This document shows positions 38,272 to 51,670 of a DNA stretch of 64,000 nucleotides, piece by piece. This DNA comes from Anarhynchus alexandrinus (taxonomy: Eukaryota > Chordata > Aves > Charadriiformes > Charadriidae): positions 3,397,296 to 3,461,295 of the forward strand of contig VUYV01000020.1 of NCBI GenBank assembly GCA_008711295.1, in the 5' to 3' direction. Positions within the stretch are counted from its first letter, which is position 1; each line of letters opens with the position of its first letter. A program made the position numbers and the translations under genes. The notes beneath the pieces are model-generated. The model was not told the origin of the DNA, made no database searches, and was given only the letters and a program-made list of their open reading frames with translations.

Positions 38272-41200
38272 TTACAAGAGGAAGAAAACTAATCAACCAA
38301 AAGAAGGTGATGAAAAAGTGCAAAACAAGGAAGATGAATGTGTGCGATGGCCCCTGGCTGACAGCTGCCTCAAAGGATTTCTTCAGTCTGTGGCTAGAGA
38401 TGTTACCTTTCCATGATCAGCTTTCCTCTCATCCCTCTTCTGTGGTCCTAATTTGAACCATTAAAAAAGTGCCTCTGTGGAGCCAGCAGGGCCTGTGACT
38501 GGGCCATGCAGAGCTGACAGATTTGCTTCTGGGAGTTTATTGTGTCATCAGAGGCCTCACGGTGATGACAGAAAGTACTTGGGCCTTGCAGACTGCCTCA
38601 CAGCTGGAGAAAGATAATTTTCTGTGTGCCAAAGTGAAAACTAGTCACGATCTCCATCTTGCTGATAACAAGCAAGACTAATTTCAGAGCGGCTCTGTAA
38701 ACACCTGTCGCTTCTTCAAGATCTAGACTGGCCTTCAGGGGCTTGTCAAGATGTGGTTCTCAAGGTTTCCAGTTCCCTTCCAGAATTGGATTTTATAAGC
38801 CATTGATTAGCACCTGAAAAATGCTTTTGATCTCATGTTCTGTACAGTATTTTTGTGTGGCCTACACTGTCCAAAGCAAGTGATGCTCCGAAGGAAGTAA
38901 TCAGGTTCTGGAACAAATTGAAACTCTAGAATCAGGATCAACATAAAACATTCTGCAAAAGTATTTTGGATTCTGCTTTTCTAGAAGCAGTTTTCTGGAA
39001 ATTCTTGATAGTTGAGCCTCGAAGCTATGAAATGCGTCTTCTAGGAAAGAAGCTCTGGCTTTTCTTTAGAAAACTAAGCCACTGCCAGGTTGGAATTACA
39101 AGTAAATTACTGCAGAGCCTGTTGTCATTGCTGGAGGGTGGGAGGGGAACAACAGAACATTTCTAACCTGTTTGTGCAAGATTTCTTAGTGCAGCCCAAT
39201 GGAAATCAGGAGCTCCCTAGTATCATCCACAGGTCACAAGTAGCAAAAAGCAAACAGGGTCACTGGCTACAAAAAATGAGATTTCTTTTCCACTTGATGC
39301 TAGCTGTGATTGCTCTTGGCATGAACTGGTCTTTCTAACAGGCTTACCTTCACTGCACAAACCCCACTCCTACCTAGGTGAATCACGTAACTCAGTAAGA
39401 AATGAAAGGTGTCAAAGGAGAGCCTCGGAGCCCACAGCCTTTTTTGTTTTGAAGGAATCACTGGGGATGAATCAACGGAGGGGTCCTGTAATGAAAACTG
39501 AGAATTCTTCCAGGAGGACACAGAATTGTGTAAGCCAAGCAGGCTTGTATTTAAGCTACAAGTATGAAGCACACAGCAAAAAAAGTGAAGAACCCCAAGA
39601 AGAGGCCTGAATTCTGTGTGTCTTCATGGCTCTAGGAAAGGGATTGGATTGTGTGGGCTGTCATGGGCTTTTTTTTTTTTTCTTTTTGCATCTTGTCTTC
39701 CTTTTTCATTATCTTCCCTGGAGAAGAAAAAGAGGAAAAGAAAGCAATGGTGATGGATTCTCCCTCTGAGACAGGAAGAAAGGGGAGAACATTTGAGAAG
39801 AGGGACCCACCACCTACAAACTATGCATTAATAGTCAACAGCACAAAATGTCAAGGAATCCCAGGGAAGTGAAAAAAGCTCTATTTGTCACTTTAATAAT
39901 TTGGTTTGATTTTTCTCTGAATGTCACTTAACCTCAGGCTCTATGCTGAGTCTGCAGAACAGAACTTCCTCTGCCATGCACGCTGCCTGATCAGTATTAC
40001 ACACTACCGATATTGGAGAAGCAAACTGTGGTGGTTTTCTGAACACTTTGAGAGTAAAATAATTATGTAAACTATGGAAAGAAGCAAAAAAGTCAGAATT
40101 GTTAAACTCTAATGTTTCATTGTTTACTGAATTTTGAGTCTCCCACCCCAGAAATTCCCTATTTACGACATTCCAGACTGCCGCGCCTCTGTATAATACT
40201 CATCGTAAAGAGCTGGTATCTTACAAGAGCTGGGTGCATTCTCCTCCCTTACTATCCCACTCCCCCTCTGGGATTAGCTATTAACAGCAATGCCCATTGC
40301 AGCGGACACAAGCACCTTGTAGAAGAAAGACTGTATTTCATAAAGGTTTCTGAAAGTTTAAGAAAAACTCTCACTTTTTTAAGCATTTTTATTTTAAATT
40401 ACAAAATGGATTTTAGAACTGTCTCTTGTAAATTATATTAACAAGCTCCTTGCTGCTCCCTGAAGTAGACGTGCTATTTCCCAGCCCTTTTTGTTTGTCT
40501 TGTTTTAAAGCATGCCATATAACCTATGCCATGTAAGCCATATGAGAGGTGGTAATATGTGCCAAATTGGTATACAGTTGAGTTTAGATCTGGATAATCC
40601 CTAAATTCCAAAGATGATGCTTTTAGGGATTAGAGAACATTGTAGGTTTTTTCCCCTCTGTTTTCCCTGGGTTTAGGACTCACCCAGAAATTCAGGTGTA
40701 GTGCCAAGGTCAGCCCTGGTGCAAGATGATGTGACTCGTGACTCTGTCCAACTTACGGCTGCTTGCTTGCTTCCCAGGTACTTGTTTGATAAGGCAGACT
40801 GTCAGCATGGCAGTGCTGTCAGAGAAGAAACACCTCAGGGCAAAACCCTTGAATATAAATACAGCATTCTCCCCACCCCAGTATTTGTCAAATCAGGTTT
40901 GTGCTGTGCTTTTTTAAACTGAAGTCACTTTGCTAGGCCACAAATGTAGCAAAAGCAGAGAGAGTGATAAGCCCTCTGTCCATTCATGTACACAGTTCAA
41001 CCCCGACTTAAGAGATCCTGTATGATGGTACGTGGCGTTCCGGCCACACTGACAGTCAAAGATAGCTGCTGTAGTTTTGCCACCTCCTTGACTCATACCC
41101 AAATAATGAGAGATTGTGCAACTCCTGTAAGTCAGCTGTAGGATACTTACTGGGATGAATAGAAAGCTTGGAGTCATGCCCCTGATTCATTGCAGCTCAA

Positions 41201-43419
41201 CCTTCTCAACACTCCAGTACCCAGACTTCTGGTTTGAATCTGTAATGGTAGCTGAAGGCTTCGTTCAGCGTGCTTGAAAGTCCCCCCTGGCTCTTGATTC
41301 CATGATGAATGTTCATAAAGAGGGGTTTGGAAAAGCTTAGTTACACATTGAGGCAAGCAGTGATTTTATATAAGCGGTGACAAGTGGAGAGGCCCATTAA
41401 TAGGTCTACTGTATGGGATGAGGCTGCCCACACAGAAGATACGGAAAAAAGTTGGCTCTGCTCTAGGGCCTGGCGTCAGATTCTTGCCGAAGCCAAGTTT
41501 GCCCTTGCTTCTCATCTCTTGGGTACTGTGAGTGCATCTATGCTCTGTTCTCCATCAGCAGTTGTGGTAGAGTTGCTGAGCACTGAAGGAGAAAGGAAAA
41601 TTTTATTCCTTGTCCTCTAGTGCTAGCAGAGCCTGAGCAGGTATAGCAAGCAGTCATGGGGTGTAACATTGAGGCATAACCTCTTTATCCCACTGAGAGC
41701 TGGAGAAGAGCTAGAGTCTGCTGTTGTCCTTGCACCTGTGCCTAGCACCAGCATGAAATCACTCTGTCTTTGGAAATAAGTGGAGGAGGAGATGTGAGAC
41801 TGAAGGGTATAATCGAGGGTTTGTTCTACTTCCTGCAGAAATGTAGTCATTGTTAACTTCATGATGAAGTTCTTCACACCTAGAAGAGGAGGTACTTTCT
41901 AACTCTCCAGACTTTCTCCCTAGAGGTCTAGGGCTCACTCACTTACCTCTGTGTCTCTGCGTTGTTCTTAAGCAGGTTGCATTAGGATGATCCCAGAAAA
42001 GACTGAAGAACTCCCTCTCCCTCCCACTTCCTTTGGTTTGGGTCACTCTTCTCAGTCAGTCGTAAGTCTCTGGAAATGCTACACGGTAAAGTGACTTTAG
42101 GGCAGCAAGGCCCTTCCATGCCCTACAGCACAGCTATCGTCCGGGCACCATTTCCCTATGAGAGCAGAAGTAGGACTAGTGTTCAGGGGTGAGAGACTCC
42201 CCACTAGGGAGATGACCTGAGTGTGCTTCAGAAGCATTTCTGTAATGTGTTCGCAATGTCTGAGGAAGGGAAAGGAATGGCGAGGGGCCCTGGTGGGATA
42301 CTGTGGGGTAGGTGTTTCCGTAACGGTCAGCCCCACTGGCCGAATCTTTCCTCTTCTTTAGGAAAGCTCACACTCTGAGCTGGGTTGCATGGGAGAAGCT
42401 TGTGTCAGGAGTTTCCGTGAGGGGAAAGGAGATCAGTTGTACAGTTGATGATGTACATGATATATGCAGTTTTGTTTCTGGGTTGGTTGTTTTGGGTTTC
42501 GTTTGTTCGTTTGTTTGGGGGTTAAATGATTTTTTTTTTTAAAAAAAGGTTTTAGGAATCTCTAAGGGGAACCTGTAAATCTGACACCTCTATTTATTTT
42601 GCCTTATTTTAGTTTGCTATGTTTGTATGTATACGCTGCATTACAGCAAAGACTATTGAGACCGTGCCAGGGCATTACACCGGCTAGACAGCTGGCTTGG
42701 CCATTGCGCAGCAAGCTGAGCTGGGCAAGGGGATGCGTGTGAGCAGTCTCTGTGTGGGAAGGGAGGGAAGAAAAAAACTTTCCTTTCACTTTTGTCATAA
42801 CCACTCTGCCCCTGGTGATCCTGGTTCTGGGAAAGCATGCATTTAAAAGCATGTGGTAAACTGATGCAGGTGGGTTATTTTAGAACACTTGCTATAAGAC
42901 CTGTTTCTTTCTCATCATGAATCACGGTGAGAAGATTTAGAAGAGTTAAGCTGCACAGTTGCTCGCTCAAACTTCACCCTTCCACACAAATTCTGTCCAT
43001 AATGCCAGAGAAGCTTGGATAGATGGGCAAAAGCAGTTCATGCCCTGTAACTTCTCACCAGAGTTAACACACTGGTGAGATAAACTGGGACAGTTCTTCC
43101 TCAGAGCTAATATTCCTTCCTGTCTTCAAGGCCAAGGAAGAAGGATTTCCTCTACTTCCCCTCTCTTCTCCTCTACCCCTCCTCCCCAGATTATCCAGGG
43201 TAAACAAAATCTTTCTACTGGTTGGTTTTCTGCCATTGGAGTCTCTAGCATTCACCAGGTGTTTGGCCATGGCTCCTTGGCTTCTGTACTCGACATAGGA
43301 AATTTATGGTTGCCTGCCGTCCAAACAGGTAGCCTCCATTGGCCACCTTAGCTTCTGTTATCAAAGGTTGAAGAGGCCAACCTGGGTAACACAATTTGGC
43401 CAACTGAAAATATAGAATT

Positions 43420-43446
43420 TATATATGTGTGTGTATATATATATAA
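43420..43446. repeat. TA/TG microsatellite
   Basis: About 27 bases of alternating TA and TG units within the probable DAAM2 3' UTR. Confidence 0.8.
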
Positions 43447-44232
43447 AAGCTATCTACTACTCTAAGTAGTAGTTTTGATGACCAGTATTCCCTGAAGTTG
43501 GCCAGAATTTGCTCACTGTGCCTGCTGAGAAGGTTGCCATTAGTCTAGCATGGTGTTTTGGCACCTTACTTCCTGAGAGAGTCTGGATGCTTCCAAACCA
43601 GAGTCTTCTTTTACTGGTGATAATGTAGAATACATCCACCGTAACCAGTACAAGTTGCTCTGGGTTTACACCAGTGTAATTCAAAGCAGCATGTGGATCA
43701 AAACTCTCCTGTAGGCAGTTTCATCTGTTTACAACATGTTCCATAGAGCTCATGAAAGGCTTGGTCCTTTCAGCTGTCCACCACTAGAAGCTCTCACCCA
43801 AGTGATCTAGAAAAGCCTCTATGACAAGCCATCCCCCCCCTCCCCCGCTTCATTCTTGCCCTTAAACAGGCTCATTAAAAACCTTTGCCATTTTAGGACG
43901 ATTGTAAGGGGATGTCAGGTGCCCGAGCCGCTCCGTGCTCAACACCTCCCTTCCAAACCATCCTTATCCTCAGTCATTCTCCTCCCCTTTGAGCCTGCTC
44001 AGCTTCAGACTTGCAGGTCACTTTGGGGGGTGCCCCTGCCTGCCAAGCTAGAAAGTACCGTGCTGCTTACTGAAGTGGGAAGTTGTGTGCTGCTGTAATG
44101 CCTTGGTGTATCCTCATTTCTTAGTCAGTTTAAGACTATAAGTGAATTAAATGTACAAATCCTGTAGTGTCCTTTTTATCTGTATCTTTTTATAAGAATA
44201 TACTGTAATACTAAAAAACAAAAGCAAAAAAA

Positions 44233-44238
44233 ATTAAA
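44233..44238 (+). terminator. DAAM2: Candidate DAAM2 polyadenylation signal (ATTAAA)
   Basis: ATTAAA follows an A-rich stretch. It is followed within 50 bases by TTTCTTTGTATTTGCATTTTCT, a plausible U/GU-rich downstream element. A second ATTAAA lies at 44146-44151. This is the commonest variant hexamer. Cleavage would fall at about 44250-44260. Confidence 0.45.
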
Positions 44239-46560
44239 GATATATTGCCCCCACTGCGTCTCAGTAAATTTCTTTGTATTTGCATTTTCTGTGCAATTGG
44301 CTGGAAAGTCTTAAAGGTGAGTTGGGGTCTGGGTGCGCTTTTATGCTCAGCTCTGGGTCTTTCTTTGGTCAAGACCCTGCAGCTCTTCAGGTGACGCGGT
44401 CACTGCAGAGCTGATGAGAAACTTCACAGGTTGTTCTGGGGGAACAAGCAACAGGGTGGAACACGAGCGCATCCTCCCCACAGCTTGCAACGGTAAAGAG
44501 CTAATCATGGAGCCACCAGGTTACCATATCCAAGGGTCCTCTTAAAAAGACCATGAGTAAAACACTCTTTCATTGCTCTTTCAGAATGACATAAGGAACA
44601 TAGGAGTTCACTTAAAGGAAAAAAAAAGGAGACAGTCCTGCTATCTAAGAGTTCATAATCCATGTCTGGACATAACTAGTCCCAGAGAGGAAGGGAGTGC
44701 AGGGCTGCAGCACTGGCCATAAGCTCTCTTTCTTAAATGAGCAACATCCTGACAGCTAGAGCGTGACTCAGAGGAGGAGGGGGCAGGAGAGGATTGCTTC
44801 GAAGGAAGGAGTTAAATAAGGCCAGCTGAAAAGAAGCCAGGAACGCCAACATCAGGAGTGAAGCCTTCAGGGATGTGGGAGGAGAGACAGGAGAGAAGTT
44901 AGACACAGAACAGCAGGGCGAGCAGGGGGCACACAAGGGCTCGGACTAATTTGCGGCTGAATCGAGGGATGTGCCGAGGAATTCCTTGGAGCTCAGGGGC
45001 AGAACCTTGTTTTCATCTTAGAGGCAATGTGTGCAGCTGTTTCATTTACACATGGATCTCCCTGTCTCTGTTAAAGGAAATAGCCTGCTGACAAAATTCA
45101 TCCTTAAGCCACAACTTTTCATGTTTATCTTCAGTCCATCAAAGGGCAATATTTTAACTGTGAGCTCCTGAGAAGCTCATGCCTAGCTTCGAGTGGGAAC
45201 CTTGCTGGCTGCGCAGCACATTCCTGCAGTACCTGGGTTCCCAAGGACCCCAAACAAAGCCCCAGCTGTTGGTTCTGGCTCTCAGGTGGGGAAGGGCTGT
45301 GGAAACGAGCAGAAGTAATCAGGGGATAATTGCTTGCACAGGCTGAGGACCAACAGGCAGCAAATGGGAGTCTGAGTGCTGTGTGGGAAGGTTCTTGGTT
45401 TATGTTTATTAAAAGGGCTTTCAGTTTCTGTGTTTTGATCTATTTGGTTCAGGCTTTGCTAAAAATTTGGCTATGAGGTTCTTCCTTTATAGATGCAAGG
45501 GCAGTGGCAAAGGGATGTTTCTGAATTCCGTGCATTGCATGAGTGGCAGAGGCACGATGGAAACGCAGGGACCTCCCTGCCTTCTCTTCTCTAGCAGCTG
45601 GGTTTTAGCAGAGGAGGCCAAACCACTGTGTTTCCTCTTGTTAGAGGTGAAACCCAGTGGCATTTCAATTCTGTCTGCTTTGACCAACCAGAGAGGTGTC
45701 CTTCCTGAATTCTAACAAGAAGATTTTTTTTTCTTTAATATTAATTTTGACTGAGGTTGGAGCACACAGCGAGGGGCTGGTGTCCTGCCCTGCAGGATAG
45801 GTCCAGCGCAGAAGCCTCCTTCTGTCTTCCTTCCCGTTTGGTGTCTTCCCTGTGGTCATGGACGTCCCCGTCCTTGTCATCGCTGCAAGAAGCAAGGTAA
45901 GTGCCTCATGGCTTTTTCTGAGCAAAGCTAATGTTGGGGTTTAGCTGCCCGGAATGACTGGGAGTAAGGTGGAGGGTAAGGGGAGCTTTTTGGTCTTGCT
46001 GGGAAGGGCTGAGGATCTATTATTATTCATTTGTTTTCCTTTTCTTTAACCTTTGTCTTCTCTTTAAACAAAGATGACTTTTATCCCTGCCATAGCAGAC
46101 ATGGAGCTTTCTGGGAGAAATCTGCTTGGCCCTTTGGGAACAGATTTCTCCTACTAGGAAACAAAATAATTAAAGACTTCCACCCCCCCCTGCCCCCAAA
46201 GCCCAAAACTTTGGTTTTCAACATTGTTGTGCTAGGTTTTGTTTGTTTGATGTTTCTGTAGCTAATGGGCTTCTTGCTGATTTCTCTGAGACATAGTTGC
46301 TGTTTATCTTTACTTTGGTCAGACTCATCAGGAGGTAAGGTCCTTTTTTTCCCTTTTCTTTTCCTTTTTTCAATTCTAACATCCCCCCTATCCCCCTGGT
46401 CTCAGCACAGATTGCATAGGGGAGATGAGGGTGATGCTGCTTGTGGAGCCATGGAAATCTCCTAAAACGTTGCTTTTAATCCATTTTTGGAGATCTGCTG
46501 GTCTGTATGAGCACCAGCCTGGCAGACTGAATTTGTTTCCTGGCAAGGTATGCTTTTGCT

Positions 46561-46584
46561 GTTTGTTTGTTTGTTTGTTTTTTT
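46561..46584. repeat. GTTT microsatellite
   Basis: Five GTTT units followed by a T run and then seven or more A residues. Simple repeat in intergenic DNA. Confidence 0.85.
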
Positions 46585-48007
46585 AAAAAAAACACCACAA
46601 ACAATCCAACAACCCAAACTAAAGTGTCTTTGAAAGGAAGTGCAACTAGGATTCACCCAAAGGGTTAACCTTTGCTTTTTAAGGACAAGTACTTGTCCTC
46701 TTTTCCCAAAGCTGAGCTCCCCTTTTCCTTCCTATGCTTAATTAATGAGGAGGAGTTGTCTGGCTAAAAAAACCTTTCCAGCCATGATCAAAGCATGAAA
46801 AATGACATGGATGTATTGAGGAGTTCCAGCTCATTCACTGCCTGGGGGCTGGATGCTATCTGGGGGTGAGACGGGGTCCTCTGGGCTGTAGGTGGGAGCT
46901 GCCAGTAGCTCCCAGTGCACGAGCTAAGGAAACCAGTTGCGGGATGGGAAGGTTCCTGGGATTTCCCACTGCATGTGGTTATCTGGGGTGAGGAAAGGGG
47001 TGCCAGACATCCCCTAGCAGCCGGCCTGGCCAGGGGAATGGGGCACCTCAATGTCCCATCTCATCCCCAGCCTCTGCAGTCCCTCCTTCAGGGGAGCTGT
47101 TGCCAGCTCTATTGACCAGGACTGTTGTATGTCTCTGCAGGGCTGGAGCTTAGAAGATGCTTCACGAAATATGAATCATTTGCTGGTGTATACCCTCATT
47201 TATATACCCCATGTACCAGTCTCTTCCTAGAGATAACACATCAGGTAGCTACTAGTATCTGTAGACTCCTTTTTTTCCTTTTTTTCTTTCTTTTTAAATG
47301 GTGGAATTTAAAAGGAGCAATTAATTGTACTGCTGCCTCTCTCCCTCCAAGCCAATGTTTCTTCCCACTTGGTCTTGGAGAATCTTTGTGTGAGTTGGAG
47401 GGTTTGCAGTGAGCTGGAGGCTTGCCTTGAGAGAGCTCCTGTGTCTTTCCTACCATGATCGCATTGAACCCTCAGGGGCCAGAGGTCTCCCTTCATGGAG
47501 ATACAGTGGAAACGGTGTTCAGAGCAGTTCCACCGACTGAGGCAGCTGCTAACCAGGGAAAGCATAAGAAGTCATGCGTAGGCTGCAGGTATCTGGGAAG
47601 TAGGGCTCACGTTAGCCTTGGACACCCCTCTCCATGGGGCAGACAGGGAGGCAGGGGAGTGTTTTGTGAACTATGTGATGTTGCTGTGGGTCTCTGGGGA
47701 GAGGAGGGCTCCCTTCTCTGTGTTCTTTGTGGAGGTTTCAAAAGATTGGGGTTGAGCAGGGGGAACTGTGATTGTCGAGTTTCTTGAGAAAATAGGATCT
47801 TGTGCCTGAGGGAAATAGGGATACTCACTACTTGTCTGTAGGTAAAGGAACTGCCTTGCCAGTGGGTCTGCAGGGGAAAAGCTCGTGTTTTATCATCCTC
47901 TAAATTATCAGGAGTATTGTAGGCATTGGCTTGAATGCCCTGTGAGAGACTACCTTAGTGATTGCCTGTGGTGAACTTGTAGCTCATGCTCTGATTATCA
48001 TACTCTA

Positions 48008-48075
48008 CCAGTGTTTTGCAATTTGTGGTTCCTGGAAAGGCAGTGGTCTGTAAAGGTGGTCTGTGGACCGTGGCC
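48008..48075 (+). repeat. Possible hAT-type DNA transposon end
   Basis: The + strand at 48008-48070 reads CCAGTGTTTTGCAATTTGTGG, then GGTCTGTAAAGGTGGTCTGTGGACC. This resembles hAT/Charlie ends (cagtggttctcaaactgtggtccgtggacc). Only one end is evident, and the match is from memory. Confidence 0.35.
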
Positions 48076-51000
48076 GAGGAAGGAAGAAAAGATCAAAAGC
48101 TTTTGCGTGCTGCCACACAAGTAAGCAAACAAAATAGGAGGAAAATGAATGTCCATCTACTTAAACCTTAAGGTATTTTTCATTTGGTTATGGCATTGTG
48201 GCAATACCGTAAAAGAGCAAAGATGGATTCCCCCTCAGTCCCCAAGAAGGTTAGGTGGTCACTGGATTCAAGAGATAAGAAATGGTGCTCTAAAGCATGT
48301 CTCTGCTACTGCGTGGTCCTGTGACTGCGAGCGTGCCTGATGCAGGCTGTGCCTTGCTGGCTGCTGTTTGTGTGCAATGGCCTTTGGGTGTGATGGGAAC
48401 TGTCGTCTTAGCCCCTGCAGAATCACGAGGTGCTTTCAGGGGGAAAGGTAGGAATCAGCCCATCCTTGGGCTCACAGCAAGGTATTCTAACTGGGCAAGA
48501 GTCTCCTTGGGTAATACAGACTGTTTGCGTCCCCAGGCAAATCTGGATCTGCTCTTATTTTGTAGAAGGAGCTGGTTAACCCCCAAAGGCATATTTTTTC
48601 CCATGGTTGTCCAATCCAGGGTTTCCTTTCTTTTGGGCTCCCAAGCAGGGAAAAAACTTCTCTGAGGCATGGCTGGTTCTGCTGTAAACTACCTGTTGCT
48701 TCTGCTCCTGGTTCCCTTCAACATCTGAGCCCTGTTCATCTCCCTCTTGTGCCCTCACAAGTTCTTTCTGTTGCTGTGACCCTTTGCTCGCCCACCTTGT
48801 GGAGGACCTGCTGCCCTTTCTCCGTGGCCATAGCAGTTGCTGAAGCTTGAGCATCTCAGGCTCCAGGTGAAGCCCCTTGAAGAGGATTGTCCCTGGTATG
48901 AACACTCATGCTCTGTGCTCAGCCTGGCTTCACACACAGGTGCTGCTCTAATGGGGCAGGAGTTGGCAGGTGGATCAGACAGCACTTCCTACCTTCCCAT
49001 CGTACTCCTCCTGTGATCTGCTGGTGGTGTAGCTGTTGTTCACCCAGGGAGTGAATGTTAAACGTGTAGTGTTGCCCTTTTAGAAGGGCCCTTGCTCTGG
49101 TCCCTGAAATGAAAGCTTCTCCCTAAGTGGAGAGGAGGCCCTTTCCGCAGCTGGAGAGCTGAAGCTGCCTCTGGAGTCACAGGGACGGGCAGCCTTTCAC
49201 CGCAGAAGCAGCTCCAGCACTGAGGCAATATGACATGGGGACCAGAGCTAGCTGTGGCCTCGGGGATGCTGATCTTGTGCCAGCTCCTGGGGTGTCAGTG
49301 CTGGGATGCATCAGCAAGCATGTCTTGGACTTGTACCAGGGTCAAAGAAAGAGACTCCTAATTGCAGCTTGTCCCATAGCCGCGATCTTGTCCTTGTCAG
49401 GCAGCTGCCAGTTCTCTGTCTGTTCCTGATTAATCCTCTCCCAGGGGGATGCTGACCAGCACATCCCAAAGCGGGATGGGAGGAGGAAGGGGATAAATCA
49501 GATATTGAGGCAATCTTACTCTCTAATTTTTAACCCATGCTGGCACCCTAATCCAAACAGGAAGGCAGCAGGAGTTTGGACAGGGATCAGTAGACCTGAC
49601 TTGGTGTTGCGCCGAGCAGAATCAGTATAATTATGGGCAAATGGACATAATCACAGAAATAGCTGAGCTCTGAGTGGCAGGCTCTTTCCTGAGAGCTTCT
49701 CACCAGAGCGATGGCCAGCTCTCTTCCCTTCTTACTCCTGCCTGCCCTTTCCCTCAGCTCTGCAATGAACTTTGCCACCCCTGAACGTCTGCACCTCTCG
49801 CAGTCGTTAGAACAGGATCTGGGCTGTCACCAACACACGTGGAGGTTTTTTGTTAGGAAGCAGGGAGGTGAAATCTTCATCTAACATTTGGGAGAAACTG
49901 AGGGGGGAAAAAGCCACATCTGCTAAAAGCAACCTTGTCAATCTGGTGGCAAACATTACCTTCTCCAGATGCACTGAGGCTTGCAAATCTGTCCCCAGCT
50001 GCTCACTGCTGAGCGCACAGAACAACGGGAAGGCCGGGTTGTTGGTGTCCTTGTTAGTGTCCCCATCTGCAAGCAATAATTTGAGTGACTTACCAAGCAT
50101 GACATGTTGGCCTGGCCCACATCCCTGTGGTCAGGTTCTCCTGGATCACAGTCCAGGCCTGTAGTGGTGGGACTGTCCTCTTCTTCCTGCCTTGGTTGCA
50201 ACAAGCTTCATGGGATGCCAGGGACTGTCTTTGCTCGTAGCTGGGGGAGCAGCAGCTCCTGCCTGTGCTCAGGACAGGGCATGGTCCTCAGGCCATGGGG
50301 GAGTTGGCACGCGTGCCGGGTGGGGGGGGCAGCAGCTGCACAGGCACCCCCGGCCTCATCAGCGTTTTCACCATTTTCCCTGTTGCTCTGCTGCCCCCAT
50401 CAGCTGCTCTCCCCATTTCTTCCACTGCGGTTTTCAGGTCTGGTTCAGACTTCTTTGCCGTCTTTCCTTGTCCCACATCTGCATGAGCCTTCTGGCTCAG
50501 AGCAGTAAGGTTTGGGGCTGAACCCAACCATCCTTCCCATGGGCCTTGTGGAACCACCTCCACCACCTTTGCTTCCCAAGGGGCTCCCAGCCCTGATGGG
50601 CACGGGGGGTTCCACCAGCATCCAACCAGTCCTTTGGAGAGCTTCAGCTGCATGTATGTGGAGACACTTTGTCTGAGGGCTGAGGCTAAATCTAGGCCAT
50701 GGTAAAACCCTTGAACAGCAGCTCTGGCACCAGCTGCTCCTATGAGCTGATGCGCTCATTTCTGAGCTGAGCTAATTGCTGATGTAGAGGCCCCTGTGCA
50801 CGTGTGTCTGGCAGGGGAACAGGTGCCAAGAGCGTGTCTTGGGGGGAAATTCTTGCTGGTGCCACGCGAGGTTGGAGGAACACTTGGGTTTTCCCCTTCC
50901 CTTCTATAAATGGTTTTTGTGAAAACAGGTTTCTTAACTTGGGTTACAACAGGGAGGGCTAAATGAGCTTCGCTGTAAGGAGGAAGCTGCTCATGAACTG

Positions 51001-51479
51001 GAAGAAAATCTCAGCCGGGTTCGATAGGAGATGAGCCTCAGAAATGCAGCCTGTCCTCACAAATTATGTTAAAGGACTTTTCCTGGCCACACTTAAACCT
51101 GTGTCAGATGCCTGGTGAGATATCTGCTCTCCTGCCGTGGGGCGAGGGCTTTCCCAGGGCTGCCGGGGAAGGAAGTGCAATCACTGCCACTAAACCCTCA
51201 TACCCCGTCAGCGGTGGCACTCCCGCTTTTTGGGCGAGGTGCTTGCTCTGAGCCTGGCTTCCCAGAGAACTGCCTCCCTCGTGGCTGAGGACACAGGAGG
51301 TGTTTTGCCAGGCTCTCCTGCAGCTCGGTGAGGGTGGGGGAGTCCGGGACACGGGGAGCCCTGTTCCCGCTGCTGGTGGGAGCACCGGAGTGCTCTCTCG
51401 CTCGCTCCCCGCTCCAGCCAGCTGGGTTTAATTTTAGAAACGCAGTGCTATCTTGGGGCATCTTTTTCCATGGAATGCA

Positions 51480-51670
51480 AGTCTTTAAGTAAATAAATAA
51501 CAGCTTTGTGGAGGTGGAATGACGGCCCGTAACCGCACTGCAAAACACGCACCGAGCGAGTCGAGCCCCGTTTCGCTGTGCATGTGGAACTACTTTGTAC
51601 AGTTGCAGTGGCTGCGCCGCCTCCCTCCCCTCCGTCAGCCCCCTCCGGAGCTGGCCGGGCGCATTGATTA
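51480..51670. promoter_or_regulatory. CpG-rich patch between the two genes
   Basis: About 190 bases with clustered CG dinucleotides (for example ACGCACCGAGCGAGTCGAGC at 51548-51567 and GGCTGCGCCGCCTCC at 51609-51623) in a region where flanking DNA is CpG-poor. It contains no recognised exon. It could be a promoter or enhancer of an unannotated non-coding transcript, or simply GC-rich sequence. Confidence 0.3.

Larger units (their letters stand above)
38272..44260 (+). other. DAAM2: Probable DAAM2 3' UTR
   Basis: No open frame of note and no repeat interrupts the sequence after the stop. The distal end at about 44100-44280 looks like a mature 3' end: AT-rich with ATTAAA hexamers at 44146-44151 and 44233-44238, then a T/G-rich stretch. 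An early ATTAAA at 38460-38465 could give a short form. I found no canonical AATAAA between the stop and 44300. A TA/TG microsatellite lies at 43420-43446. The UTR may be shorter than drawn. Confidence 0.5.
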
